A stretch of DNA of 34,695 nucleotides from Bacillota bacterium (GCA_023436525.1 JAEZIW010000112.1:1-34695); one strand, 5' to 3'; shown: positions 15,636 to 23,340, counted from the stretch's first letter. Notes: generated by a model not told the origin, from the letters alone. A program made the numbers and translations.

Positions 15636-16340
15636 TCAGCCGAGCGGCTGTACAACCTGCCGGTCATACTCCTCTGTTCCGGTTTTATAAACCACCATAC
15701 CGCAATGCTCGTATTTGGTATATGGGGATGTATCGCCCGTGTAGTCCGGGCTGTCGTGCCAGCGGATCTCCAAATCTGCCCAGGAGATGGCCGTGTAGCA
15801 CCCTGCTGTTCCGGGATCCATAAACAGCGCACCGCTGTCATTGTATCCGCAGGCAATCACCCAATGTCCGCTTGCCCAGTAATCCCGGTAATCCTCTGCT
15901 TCAAACGAGACCCATTCACCCGGGGTAATCTCCTTGTATTCCCACGCCTGCAGGGGCATCAAAACAACGCCGCCGTTTTTGATGACTTTTTTCAACTCCT
16001 CGGCGGTCATATCCTCCTGCCAGGTTGCCTCCAGTTCTCCAGTTTTCTGCAGATAAGCCAGAATGCTCTGGTAGGTGGTTCCGTTTTCCTTCGTTGTGCC
16101 GCAATCCTCCATGAGATATTCGTCGTTAATATCCAAATCGTAGGAAGCCCAGCGCAAAAGGCTGTGCATGGCTGCAATGCCGCAGGAGTAAGTCGTCCCC
16201 TGACGAATCAGCGGAATTTCCACAAACTGCGGATAATCCGATAGCTGCGCCTGCGTGGAATCCGCTACTTTCTGCCAACAACCGCATAGGAGGACAGTCA
16301 ACAGAAGAATTGCGAGTAGCATCGTCAAAAGCTTTTTCAT
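15636..16340 (-). CDS. C39-like cysteine peptidase lipoprotein
   Basis: A 234-aa predicted lipoprotein. The N-terminus MKKLLTMLLAILLLTVLLCGC is a signal peptide with an LCGC lipobox (Cys21). The mature part matches the Peptidase_C39_2 papain-like fold: GTTYSCGIAAMHSLL gives nucleophile Cys53, SGHWVIACGYN gives His159 and LFMDPGTAG gives Asp175. The frame opens at 16376, but the ATG at 16340 has GGAGG 9 nt upstream. It is anchored outside the membrane and could cleave peptides or isopeptides; no bacteriocin exporter or substrate gene is adjacent, so the target is unknown. Transcription is probably controlled through the palindrome at 16383-16410. Confidence 0.85.
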   Translation of the reverse strand: MKKLLTMLLAILLLTVLLCGCWQKVADSTQAQLSDYPQFVEIPLIRQGTTYSCGIAAMHSLLRWASYDLDINDEYLMEDCGTTKENGTTYQSILAYLQKTGELEATWQEDMTAEELKKVIKNGGVVLMPLQAWEYKEITPGEWVSFEAEDYRDYWASGHWVIACGYNDSGALFMDPGTAGCYTAISWADLEIRWHDSPDYTGDTSPYTKYEHCGMVVYKTGTEEYDRQVVQPLG

Positions 16341-16381
16341 TAGTGCATTCCTCCAAAATGGGTGATAAGTCATCAAGGGTT

Positions 16382-16410
16382 ATTGTATTGCTTACACATA
16401 AGCAATACAA
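16382..16410 (-). promoter_or_regulatory. Promoter embedded in a perfect 28-bp palindrome
   Basis: TTGTATTGCTTA (16383-16394), a 4-nt centre and the exact complement (16399-16410) form a 12-bp-arm dyad. Reading the minus strand, its ends supply a -35 TTGTAT (16405-16410) and a -10 TACAAT (16382-16387) spaced by 17 nt, 42 nt before the C39 lipoprotein start. A regulator bound to the dyad would control this promoter directly. Confidence 0.65.
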
Positions 16411-16451
16411 GACTAACTATACGAAAGGTGGATGATAACGCTACACCCATA

Positions 16452-16482
16452 AGAAAAAGCGGGGTCATCCATTCGCCCCGCT
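16452..16482 (-). terminator. Rho-independent terminator of the folT-type gene
   Basis: On the minus strand AGCGGGG (16476-16482) pairs with CCCCGCT (16458-16464), followed directly by TTTTTCTT. It lies 14 nt after the stop codon of the ECF S component. Confidence 0.85.
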
Positions 16483-16495
16483 GTTCATTTTCCAT

Positions 16496-17038
16496 TTACG
16501 CACTGGCCAGTTTTGGCCGTTTGTTCACCACCGGCATCAGGCTGTCTATCAGCACCATGAGCAGCCATGCGTATAATGGCAATTCCACCGCCGCGCCAAT
16601 CAGCCTCGGCGGGATCAGCACCGCAAGAGGCACCGCGTAAAAAGCCCAGACCAAAACCGTATTGAGTATCACCGAGCATACGATTTGCGCAGCCAGCGCC
16701 GCGCCGGTGGCCTTCCATATGCTGTTCTTTTTGCTGCGCAGATAAAACAAACCCGCGATCACGCCGAACAGTGCCATGGTAATGGAGAATGCCGGATTGT
16801 AAACGCCCATCTGCACCCCCATAAAAAAGCCGGCTGTATCGGCTACAAAACCAACAATTCCGCCTGCAAGAGGCCCAAAAAATATACCCGCAAGCATAAT
16901 GGGCAGCGGTGTCAGAGAAACTTCCACTGTTTTGACACCTGTGAAATTGAGTTCTACCGAGAGAAACGCGCTGAACACAGCGCCCAGCGCCGCAAGCAGC
17001 GCCATGATGATCAATGTACGAACGTTAAAATTTTTCAT
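16496..17038 (-). CDS. folT: ECF transporter S component, folate type
   Basis: A 180-aa integral membrane protein with about six helices. VSLTPLPIMLAGIFFGPLAGGIVGFVADTAGFFM is the substrate-binding region typical of the FolT branch of energy-coupling-factor transporters, followed by YNPAFSITMALFGVIAGLFY. S components bind the vitamin and dock onto a shared EcfA/A'/T module, which is not in this window (group II arrangement). The ATG at 17038 has AAGGAGG 9 nt upstream. The tetrahydrofolate riboswitch in its leader independently supports folate as the substrate. It is monocistronic with its own terminator. Confidence 0.88.
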   Translation of the reverse strand: MKNFNVRTLIIMALLAALGAVFSAFLSVELNFTGVKTVEVSLTPLPIMLAGIFFGPLAGGIVGFVADTAGFFMGVQMGVYNPAFSITMALFGVIAGLFYLRSKKNSIWKATGAALAAQIVCSVILNTVLVWAFYAVPLAVLIPPRLIGAAVELPLYAWLLMVLIDSLMPVVNKRPKLASA

Positions 17039-17044
17039 ACAAAA

Positions 17045-17097
17045 AAACCTCCTTCCCTTGAATATAGCAAAGACACGCCATTAAGAGAAAAAGGTTT
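17045..17097 (-). promoter_or_regulatory. Anti-Shine-Dalgarno helix in the folT leader
   Basis: In the RNA, positions 17097-17083 (AAACCUUUUUCUCUU) can pair along 15 continuous bases with 17059-17045 (AAGGGAAGGAGGUUU), twelve Watson-Crick and three G-U pairs, enclosing a 23-nt loop. This buries the AAGGAGG ribosome site. A U7 run follows, so it could also act as a weak terminator. It is the likely output switch of the riboswitch. Confidence 0.7.
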
Positions 17098-17104
17098 CTC
17101 ATAA

Positions 17105-17198
17105 GCAGCGGACGCGACTCTGTACCGCAGGCTGTAAAGCCTTTCGTCCCCGGGCGACATCCCATCCCAGAGCACTTAACGCACAAAATCTACTCTGC
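17105..17198 (-). promoter_or_regulatory. Tetrahydrofolate (THF) riboswitch aptamer
   Basis: The minus-strand leader of the folT-type gene shows the conserved THF-class blocks in order: AGTAGAT near the 5' end, GCGTTAAGTG, GGGATGTCG, GGACGAA, GCGGT and TCGCGTCCGC near the 3' end. The terminal P1 stem is GCAG/CTGC in place of the GGAG/CTCC I recall, a compensatory change. Length is 94 nt, as expected. It would bind reduced folates and lower expression of folate uptake, probably through the anti-Shine-Dalgarno helix downstream. The assignment is by eye against the remembered consensus. Confidence 0.88.
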
Positions 17199-17217
17199 AC
17201 ATATATCAAGCGATTAC

Positions 17218-17247
17218 ATTATACCAATGAAACGCCAGTCCGCGCAA
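17218..17247 (-). promoter_or_regulatory. Promoter of the folT transcript
   Basis: Minus-strand TTGCGC (17242-17247), 18-nt spacer, TATAAT (17218-17223). It overlaps the 3' end of the DUF998 gene and places the start of transcription about 10-15 nt before the riboswitch. Confidence 0.5.
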
Positions 17248-17890
17248 CGCTTTTCTCAAATATCTGCTCCGCCGAAAAAACACGCAGCGACAGCACGGCA
17301 ATCCATATCTGCAGTGTGAAAATATTGATGCGCTCCACCAGCCCTGCAATGGGCAGGTTGTTCGCCATGGAAACAGGCGTCATGCCGCCCGCAACCACCA
17401 TGATAACCGCGCAGACGAACACGAAAAGACCCGTTTTTCGCAGCGGCGTTTTCTTAAGCCCGATGCCGATAAAGAAGCCGCACGTGATGGTGCACAGCAC
17501 CACAATCACCGTGACAATCAGATGCCCCATGTTCTGCGGGTCCATCTCGGTGCCGCCCTCACTGAGCGGAAACAACCCGTAGCCAATCAGCGAAACGGTT
17601 TCCATAACGATCAGCAGCACCGCGCCGATTTTGGCGGCTTTACCAAAGCGCTTCTCTCTGAAGAAGAAGAAAAGGCTCACCGAAAAAACAATCGCGAGTA
17701 CCCCGTATGCCGTTGTGAGAACGCGCAAAAATGACGCGCCGGGCGCGCCGTCGGCGGTCAGCTCGCTGATGGTCTGCGTCAGATGGCTGTAATTCGTCCA
17801 TAAAAAGCCGCCGATTACCACATGCGCTGTGTAAACCAGTGCGCTGATAAAGCCGCAAATACTAAGGATCTGCCAGATGCTCTTTTTCAT
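17219..17890 (-). CDS. DUF998 family membrane protein
   Basis: A 223-aa protein with six hydrophobic segments. The pattern TQTISELTADGAPGASFLR after the first helix, then GYGLFPLSEGG, MGHLIVTVIVVL and the C-terminal GLVERINIFTLQIW is that of DUF998 proteins, integral membrane proteins of unknown role. The start ATG follows GAGGG with 8-nt spacing. A minus-strand promoter CTGTCA-16-TATACT is visible at 17995-18022. It is divergent from the two-component operon, but does not carry the shared operator in an obvious position. Confidence 0.88.
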   Translation of the reverse strand: MKKSIWQILSICGFISALVYTAHVVIGGFLWTNYSHLTQTISELTADGAPGASFLRVLTTAYGVLAIVFSVSLFFFFREKRFGKAAKIGAVLLIVMETVSLIGYGLFPLSEGGTEMDPQNMGHLIVTVIVVLCTITCGFFIGIGLKKTPLRKTGLFVFVCAVIMVVAGGMTPVSMANNLPIAGLVERINIFTLQIWIAVLSLRVFSAEQIFEKSVARTGVSLV

Positions 17891-17994
17891 ATTGTTACCC
17901 TCATTATTCTTTAATTTTAAAGAGTTTCAAAGCAAGCTTTTCAAAACCGTCTCACTTTTGCACGATGGTTGGTCAGCCGGAAAAGAAGTTAGTT

Positions 17995-18022
17995 AGTATA
18001 ACAAACAAATTATAGGTGACAG
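17995..18022 (-). promoter_or_regulatory. Candidate promoter of the DUF998 gene
   Basis: Minus-strand CTGTCA (18017-18022), 16-nt spacer, TATACT (17995-18000), about 105 nt before the start codon. Confidence 0.4.
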
Positions 18023-18065
18023 CTCATTTTGTGTCAACAACATCCGCACCGTTTAATCGGTAAAA

Positions 18066-18081
18066 ATGACAAAATCGTCAT
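18066..18081. promoter_or_regulatory. Operator 1 of the two-component/ABC module
   Basis: ATGAC-AAAATC-GTCAT, a perfect 5-bp-arm dyad, followed by G-CAAA. Nearly the same 16 bp recurs at 19793-19808 before the ABC genes. It ends at the -35 region of the -10 box TATAAT at 18103-18108, so the regulator would act on its own promoter. Confidence 0.65.
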
Positions 18082-18102
18082 GCAAAAATCCTGCTTTCAG
18101 GC

Positions 18103-18108
18103 TATAAT
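18103..18108 (+). promoter_or_regulatory. -10 box of the response regulator operon
   Basis: TATAAT 17 nt before the start codon, giving a very short leader. The -35 position (about 18080-18085, ATGCAA) is poor and touches the operator, as expected for an activated promoter. Confidence 0.5.
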
Positions 18109-18124
18109 GAAGCGGGTGATGATG

Positions 18125-18805
18125 ATGAAAACTGTGCTGCTCGTGGAAGACGACAAAACGATTGTGATGGGCCTTGAATACACGCTCAGGCAGGAAGGCT
18201 ATGGGGTGCTTGTTTGCTATAACGCTGCACAGGCCTTAAGTGTTGTGGACGAAAAGCGTTTTGATATCGCGGTACTCGATCTCTCACTGCCCGACGGCAG
18301 CGGCTACGACATCTGCCGCCGCATTAAAGCACGCGGAGACAAGCCCGTGGTGTTTTTAACCGCCTGCGACGACGAGGTGAACGTGGTGATGGGGCTCGAT
18401 ATGGGCGCGGATGACTACATCACCAAGCCTTTTCGCTTACGCGAGCTGATGTCGCGCCTTCGCAGCGTATTGCGCCGCGCCGAAAAAGCGGAAGACAGAG
18501 GTGACGACCTCTCTCTGGGTGATATCATCATCAACACGAAGCAGGCGCGCGTACTCAAAAACGGCAGCGAGGTGCTGCTGACCGCGCTCGAATACCGGCT
18601 GCTGTTAACGCTTGCCGTTCACCCGGGTCAGGTGCTCTCGCGCACGCAGCTGCTCGAAGGCATTTGGGATATCGCGGGCGAGTTCGTGAGCGACAACACC
18701 TTAACCGTTTACATCAAGCGTCTGCGGGAAAAGATTGAGGACGACCCCCAAAATCCGGTGCTGATTCAAACCGTACGCGGCCTTGGCTATAAGGCGGGTG
18801 AATAG
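18125..18805 (+). CDS. OmpR-family response regulator
   Basis: A 226-aa two-domain regulator. The receiver has VEDD (acidic pocket 9-10), phosphoacceptor Asp52 in VLDLSLPDG, Thr79 and Lys101 in YITKPF. The C-terminal winged helix shows LTALEYRLLLTLAVHPGQVLSR and VYIKRLREKIEDDP...VRGLGYKAG. Three consecutive ATG codons (18119, 18122, 18125) are possible; the third is best spaced from GCGGGTG. The kinase gene begins one base after its stop. It probably binds the repeated palindrome found before this gene and before the ABC genes. Confidence 0.95.
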   Translation: MKTVLLVEDDKTIVMGLEYTLRQEGYGVLVCYNAAQALSVVDEKRFDIAVLDLSLPDGSGYDICRRIKARGDKPVVFLTACDDEVNVVMGLDMGADDYITKPFRLRELMSRLRSVLRRAEKAEDRGDDLSLGDIIINTKQARVLKNGSEVLLTALEYRLLLTLAVHPGQVLSRTQLLEGIWDIAGEFVSDNTLTVYIKRLREKIEDDPQNPVLIQTVRGLGYKAGE

Positions 18806-18806
18806 C

Positions 18807-19796
18807 ATGATGCGCAACCCCGAGTTCAAACGTTTTTTACTCGCACTCGCCATGCTTGCAGCACTTTTGTCGGCGGTTGGGTTTTATATTGACATAGCCG
18901 CCGGGCTTGTTATATTGGGGGGCAGCCTTGCACTTATTGCCCTTTTTATCGTTTACACATGGCACCGGTATACCCAAATTGCATGCTTGAGCAACTATTT
19001 GAAGCGAATCAACAGCGGCGACTACGCTCTCGATGTGCGCGACAACACGGAGGGTGAGCTGTCTATTCTCAAAAGCGAGCTGTATAAGGTTACCGTGATG
19101 CTGCGTGAAAAAAGCGACACACTTTTTCGCGACAAAGCCGCGCTGCAAAACGCGCTCTCGGATATTTCGCACCAGCTTAAAACGCCGCTCACATCGATGT
19201 TTATGATGACCGACCTGCTCTGCGACGCACAGCTGCCCGACGAGAAACGCCGCGAGTTCACCGGCCGCCTGCGCGCCCAGCTCGAGCGTATCCAGTGGCT
19301 CGTGTCGTCGCTGCTCAAGCTCAGCAAGCTAGATGCCAAAACAGTGACATTCAAACGGGTTCCCGTATCCGCCAAATTGCTGCTGGAGAAGGCCTGCGCC
19401 CCGCTGCTGATTCCCATAGAAATCAAAAATCAGTCGCTGAACGTGGACGGCAGTGACGTCACGGTGTACTGCGATGAAAACTGGACGACCGAAGCACTGC
19501 TGAATATACTGAAAAACTGCGTGGAGCACACGCCCGAGGGCGGCCGTCTGTCGGTAAAATGTGCCGCCAACCCGATTTATACACAGATTCAAATCAAAGA
19601 CAGCGGCCCCGGCATCAGCCTTAAAGACCTGCCGCATGTGTTCAGCCGTTTTTACCGCGGCAGCAACGCCTCAGACGACAGTGTGGGCATCGGCCTTGCG
19701 ATGGCCGCCGCCATCGTTAAAGAGCAGGGCGGCAGCATAGACGCGTCAAACCACCCGCAAGGCGGCAGTGTTTTTACCGTGCGTCTGCCAAAATGA
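18807..19796 (+). CDS. Sensor histidine kinase with short extracytoplasmic loop
   Basis: A 329-aa kinase with two membrane helices in the first 55 residues separated by only a few residues (FYIDIAAG), so there is no real external sensing domain; this resembles intramembrane-sensing kinases. A HAMP-like stretch follows, then the H-box ALSDISHQLKTPLTS (His122), N-box LLNILKNCVEH, G1 IKDSGPGIS, F-box FSRFYRG and G2 VGIGLAMAAAIV. The ATG at 18807 is chosen over the TTG at 18783 because it follows the regulator stop and an AAGGCGGG site. The stop codon lies inside operator 2. Confidence 0.94.
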   Translation: MMRNPEFKRFLLALAMLAALLSAVGFYIDIAAGLVILGGSLALIALFIVYTWHRYTQIACLSNYLKRINSGDYALDVRDNTEGELSILKSELYKVTVMLREKSDTLFRDKAALQNALSDISHQLKTPLTSMFMMTDLLCDAQLPDEKRREFTGRLRAQLERIQWLVSSLLKLSKLDAKTVTFKRVPVSAKLLLEKACAPLLIPIEIKNQSLNVDGSDVTVYCDENWTTEALLNILKNCVEHTPEGGRLSVKCAANPIYTQIQIKDSGPGISLKDLPHVFSRFYRGSNASDDSVGIGLAMAAAIVKEQGGSIDASNHPQGGSVFTVRLPK

Positions 19797-19847
19797 CAAA
19801 ACCGTCATCCAAAGTGTCACCGAGGTGTCACTTTTTTCATTTATCAT
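19793..19847 (+). promoter_or_regulatory. Operator 2, 11-bp direct repeats and promoter of the ABC genes
   Basis: ATGAC-AAAACC-GTCAT (19793-19808) differs from operator 1 at one position of the 6-nt centre and is likewise followed by a CAAA. Just downstream GTGTCAC occurs at 19814-19820 and again at 19825-19831, an 11-bp period typical of OmpR-type tandem binding. The -10 TATCAT is at 19842-19847 with no proper -35, fitting activation by the linked regulator. Confidence 0.6.
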
Positions 19848-19880
19848 GGCGGTGTACAAAGCAATTAAGGAGTTAATGCC

Positions 19881-20564
19881 ATGGAAATTTTGAAAGTTGA
19901 AAATTTAAGCAAGGTATACGGCAGCGGCGAAGCCACGGTGCGCGCGCTTGATGACGTATCGTTCAGCGTGGAAAAAGGCGAGTTTGTCGCCATTGTCGGG
20001 TCGTCCGGCTCGGGCAAAAGCACGCTGCTTCACATCTTAGGGGGTGTCGACCGCCCCACGTCCGGCAAGGTTTTTATCGACAACACGGATATTTACGCGC
20101 TGAATGAAACGCGCCTCGCGATATTCCGCCGCCGACAGGTGGGCCTTATTTACCAGTTTTACAACCTCATCCCGGTGCTCGACGTGGAAGAAAACATGAT
20201 GCTGCCGCTATTGCTCGACGCGCGCAAGCCGGATGCCAAGCAGCTGGGTGATCTTTTTCATATGCTCGGGCTGGAAGACCGCAAAAAGCACCTGCCGAAC
20301 CAGCTCTCGGGCGGCCAGCAGCAGCGTGTTTCCATCGGCCGTGCGCTAATCAACAGCCCGGCATTGATGCTTGCCGACGAACCCACAGGCAACCTCGACA
20401 GCAAAAACAGCGCAGAAATCATTTCACTGCTGCGCCTTTCGAACAAGCAGTTTGCGCAAACGCTGATACTGATCACGCACGATATGGATATCGCGCTGCA
20501 GGCCGATCGCATCATTCATATTGAAGACGGGCGCATTATCAAGGACGAGGTGATGCGCAAATGA
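19881..20564 (+). CDS. ABC transporter ATP-binding protein (MacB/LolD/SalX type)
   Basis: A 227-aa ATPase. Walker A GSSGSGKST (40-48), Q-loop YQFYNLIPVLDVEENMMLPL, signature LSGGQQQRVSIGRAL, Walker B LMLADEPTGNLD and the His switch ITHD are all intact. The NLIP...NMMLPLL segment is typical of ATPases that drive FtsX-type permeases in mechanotransmission rather than simple import. AAGGAG lies 8 nt before the ATG. The stop overlaps the permease start (ATGA). Part of the two-component-controlled module. Confidence 0.95.
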   Translation: MEILKVENLSKVYGSGEATVRALDDVSFSVEKGEFVAIVGSSGSGKSTLLHILGGVDRPTSGKVFIDNTDIYALNETRLAIFRRRQVGLIYQFYNLIPVLDVEENMMLPLLLDARKPDAKQLGDLFHMLGLEDRKKHLPNQLSGGQQQRVSIGRALINSPALMLADEPTGNLDSKNSAEIISLLRLSNKQFAQTLILITHDMDIALQADRIIHIEDGRIIKDEVMRK

Positions 20565-23182
20565 ACGTGATGCGAAGTTTTACGCTCAAAAGCCTCAAGC
20601 GCAACAAGAAAAGAACGATTGTGACGATCATCGGCGTTATTATTTCCACCGCGATGCTCACCGCCGTGTCCGTTTTCTTCTCGTCGTTCGTCAGCCTGAT
20701 TCAGCGCGACACCATCGCCTCAGATGGCAACTGGCACGCTGCCATTCAAAACGTACAGGCAGAGAATGCAAACGCCATCATGGGTGAACCGGTTATCGAC
20801 AAATCGTTTCTCAAGCGCGACCTTGGGTATGCCGCTCTGAACGGCTCCGTCAACGAATCAAAGCCTTATCTTTTCGTGCGGGAATACAGCGAATCCGGTT
20901 TTAACCAGATGTCTGTTAAGCTGCTGAGCGGAAGGCTGCCGCAAGCGAGCGGCGAAGTGCTGATCTCCGAGACAATAGAAAACAGCACGGGCGTTGAATA
21001 CACCATCGGCGATACGCTGGATTTAACGCTTAGCGACCGGGTTAACAACGCGGGAGAAGCGGTGAAGGGCAATATAAACGTCAATTACGCCTATAACGAC
21101 GAGGGGACCGAGCGTACGCTCGACGATAAACTCGTACCAAAATCTCAAGGCAGCTTCACTGTTGTCGGTATCATGGCGCGCCCGAGCTTTGAAAAAAGCT
21201 GGTCGGCAGGCTGCGGTGTGCTTGGGTTCATCGATGCTGCCGCGCTCTCCCCCGGCGACAAGGTTGACGTGATGCTGACAATGAAATCGGTCACGAAAGA
21301 CATCTATAATAAAATACCGGCTATTGCGCAGGAGGCAGGCATCACTGACCCCGATATCGATTTTCACGATGAACTGCTCAGGTATTACGGTGTGGTCAGC
21401 TACGATAACGTGCTCACCTTCATCTACATTTTTGCAGCGATTATTATCACAATTATCATACTCGCGTCGGTCTCGCTTATTTACAACTCTTTCGCGATAT
21501 CCGTTTCCGAAAGGTCTCGGCAGCTTGGGCTGCTCGCCAGCGTGGGCGCCACCAAACGCCAAAAACGCGTAACCATGTATTACGAAGGCTTCATTATCGG
21601 TCTGTACGGCATCCCGCTCGGGCTGCTCGCGGGCATCGGCGGCATGGCCATTACACTGAAGGCGATTCAGCCATTGCTCGACGGCTTCTTCAGAGTCTCG
21701 GAAGGTATGACGCTCGATCTGGTTGTGCCGCTGTGGAGCATCGGGGCGACCATCGCACTTGCGATACTGACGATATTCATCTCGGTTTATATGCCCGCAA
21801 GGCGCGCGTCGCGCATCACCGCGATTGACGCCATTCGTCTTTCGCACGACGTAAAGCTCACACGCCGCGCCGTCAAAACATCACGGCTTACACGCGCACT
21901 TTTCGGGTTTGAAGCCACCATCGCGCTCAAAAATTTAAAGCGCAGCCGCAGAAGATACCGCTCAACCATCGTTTCGCTCGTGATCAGTGTCGTGCTCTTC
22001 CTGACGGTGTCGATGTACACCAATATGACGCAGCAGCTATACGGCTCGACGGTGGAAGGCATCAACTTTGATATTGCCGTCTCTTACAACAATGTATCCG
22101 ATGCGCAGCGCGATGGCATGAATGAGAATATCGCCTCGCTCGACCTTGTGACAGCACACGCGGAACAGACAAGCCTCGGCGGTTTTATAGCCGTCAACGA
22201 GCAATTGCTGAGCGGTGAAGCCAAGCAAAAATATGGTGCCGTTAACGACCAAAGTTTGTTCGGTGCTAGCCTGATTGCGCTTGACGACAATAGCTTTGCG
22301 GATTATACCGCCAAGCTGGGCGTATCAGCAGCCGATTATACCGATGCGCAGACGCCAAAAGTCATCGTGATTAATCACGGGCAGGATTATTACACAGCCG
22401 GCGAAGGCATGATGAAAATCTCGGGCGATATACTCAATGTAAAAAGCGGAGATGCTTTGGCATTCTATACGAATTCGGAAAATCCCGGCAATACCGCAGC
22501 ACTGACAATAGGGGCTATCACCGATGAGCGTCCGATGGGCACGCTGATCCAAGGATTTTCGCAAGTCACTCTGGTCGTATCAGAAGATACTCTCTCTTCC
22601 ATTGCGGCTGATCTCAGTACCCCGGCGGAAAATATCGGGCATTCGATGTATCTGACGACCGCTGACGATCAGCGCCTTGAAAAGCAGCTGATTCAGATGC
22701 TGAACACACTGCCCGAATCCAGCTGGTATGTTTTCAATATACAAAGTGGAAACCGTGCTCAGCAGAGCGTGGGCACGTTCCTCGGTGTGTTTGTCTACGG
22801 GTTCATCATACTGATCAGCCTCATCTGCATCGCGAACATATTCAACACGGTGTCGACCAACATCGCGCTCAGGCGCAGAGAGTTTGCCATGATGCGCAGC
22901 GTGGGGATGACGCCCGGCGGGTTCAACCGCATGATTCGCTTCGAGAGCGTATTCTACGGCCTTAAGGCGCTGCTCTTCGGGCTGCCGATCAGCGTGGCTA
23001 TTTCATATCTTCTCTACAAAACACAGCAGGGCGTGCTGATCTCGGGCTTTACGCTGCCTTGGCAGAGCTACGGCTTTGCGGTGCTGATGCTGCTTGTGAT
23101 CGTGTTTTCCACAATGCTTTATTCAACGCATCGAATCAAGAAAGAAAACATCATCGATGCGCTTAAGGACGAGAATCTCTAG
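20561..23182 (+). CDS. FtsX-type ABC permease with two extracytoplasmic domains
   Basis: An 873-aa protein with eight visible membrane helices arranged as two 1+3 modules: TM1 (about 18-42), a roughly 240-residue outer domain, TM2-4 with FtsX motifs (about 288-410), then TM5 (about 468), a second outer domain of about 250 residues and TM6-8 (about 755-860). SERSRQLGLLASVGATKRQ and LRRREFAMMRSVGMTPGG are the two coupling segments. This layout differs from the 10-TM BceB resistance permeases. Substrate unknown; peptide antibiotics, lipids or envelope-stress signals are possible. It overlaps the ATPase by 4 nt. Confidence 0.92.
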   Translation: MNVMRSFTLKSLKRNKKRTIVTIIGVIISTAMLTAVSVFFSSFVSLIQRDTIASDGNWHAAIQNVQAENANAIMGEPVIDKSFLKRDLGYAALNGSVNESKPYLFVREYSESGFNQMSVKLLSGRLPQASGEVLISETIENSTGVEYTIGDTLDLTLSDRVNNAGEAVKGNINVNYAYNDEGTERTLDDKLVPKSQGSFTVVGIMARPSFEKSWSAGCGVLGFIDAAALSPGDKVDVMLTMKSVTKDIYNKIPAIAQEAGITDPDIDFHDELLRYYGVVSYDNVLTFIYIFAAIIITIIILASVSLIYNSFAISVSERSRQLGLLASVGATKRQKRVTMYYEGFIIGLYGIPLGLLAGIGGMAITLKAIQPLLDGFFRVSEGMTLDLVVPLWSIGATIALAILTIFISVYMPARRASRITAIDAIRLSHDVKLTRRAVKTSRLTRALFGFEATIALKNLKRSRRRYRSTIVSLVISVVLFLTVSMYTNMTQQLYGSTVEGINFDIAVSYNNVSDAQRDGMNENIASLDLVTAHAEQTSLGGFIAVNEQLLSGEAKQKYGAVNDQSLFGASLIALDDNSFADYTAKLGVSAADYTDAQTPKVIVINHGQDYYTAGEGMMKISGDILNVKSGDALAFYTNSENPGNTAALTIGAITDERPMGTLIQGFSQVTLVVSEDTLSSIAADLSTPAENIGHSMYLTTADDQRLEKQLIQMLNTLPESSWYVFNIQSGNRAQQSVGTFLGVFVYGFIILISLICIANIFNTVSTNIALRRREFAMMRSVGMTPGGFNRMIRFESVFYGLKALLFGLPISVAISYLLYKTQQGVLISGFTLPWQSYGFAVLMLLVIVFSTMLYSTHRIKKENIIDALKDENL

Positions 23183-23190
23183 CTGCCACC

Positions 23191-23237
23191 GCTCCTTCGC
23201 TGCTGTGCTTTTACGGCGCGAAGGAGCTTATTTTTTT
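23191..23237 (+). terminator. Rho-independent terminator of the ABC operon
   Basis: GCTCCTTCGC (23191-23200) pairs perfectly with GCGAAGGAGC (23218-23227), followed by TTATTTTTTT. It lies 8 nt after the permease stop. Confidence 0.9.
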
Positions 23238-23312
23238 ATGCGTGTGGCGTACCGCCTGCAAACACAGCGCGGGCCGTTCATGGACATTTTGTGAATATCA
23301 CCGCCGCTTAGT

Positions 23313-23340
23313 TTTACAATCCTGCATTTTATGTTATAAT
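23313..23340 (+). promoter_or_regulatory. Promoter of mreCD
   Basis: TTTACA (23313-23318), 16-nt spacer, TATAAT (23335-23340), 28 nt before the mreC start codon. Confidence 0.65.

Noticed and set aside
15451..15690. 79-codon plus-strand frame between dapF and the C39 lipoprotein
   Set aside because: It starts at a TTG without a ribosome site and its end overlaps the well-supported C39 gene. The first part looks protein-like, so a gene remnant cannot be excluded, but nothing identifies it.
21023..21847. Long minus-strand frame of 274 codons inside the permease gene
   Set aside because: It is the antisense shadow of a clear FtsX permease; its protein is low-complexity in charged residues, has no family features and no ribosome site.
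20561..23182. Assignment of the permease as BceB
   Set aside because: BceB-type proteins have 10 TMs and one outer domain between TM7 and TM8; this one shows eight TMs and two outer domains.
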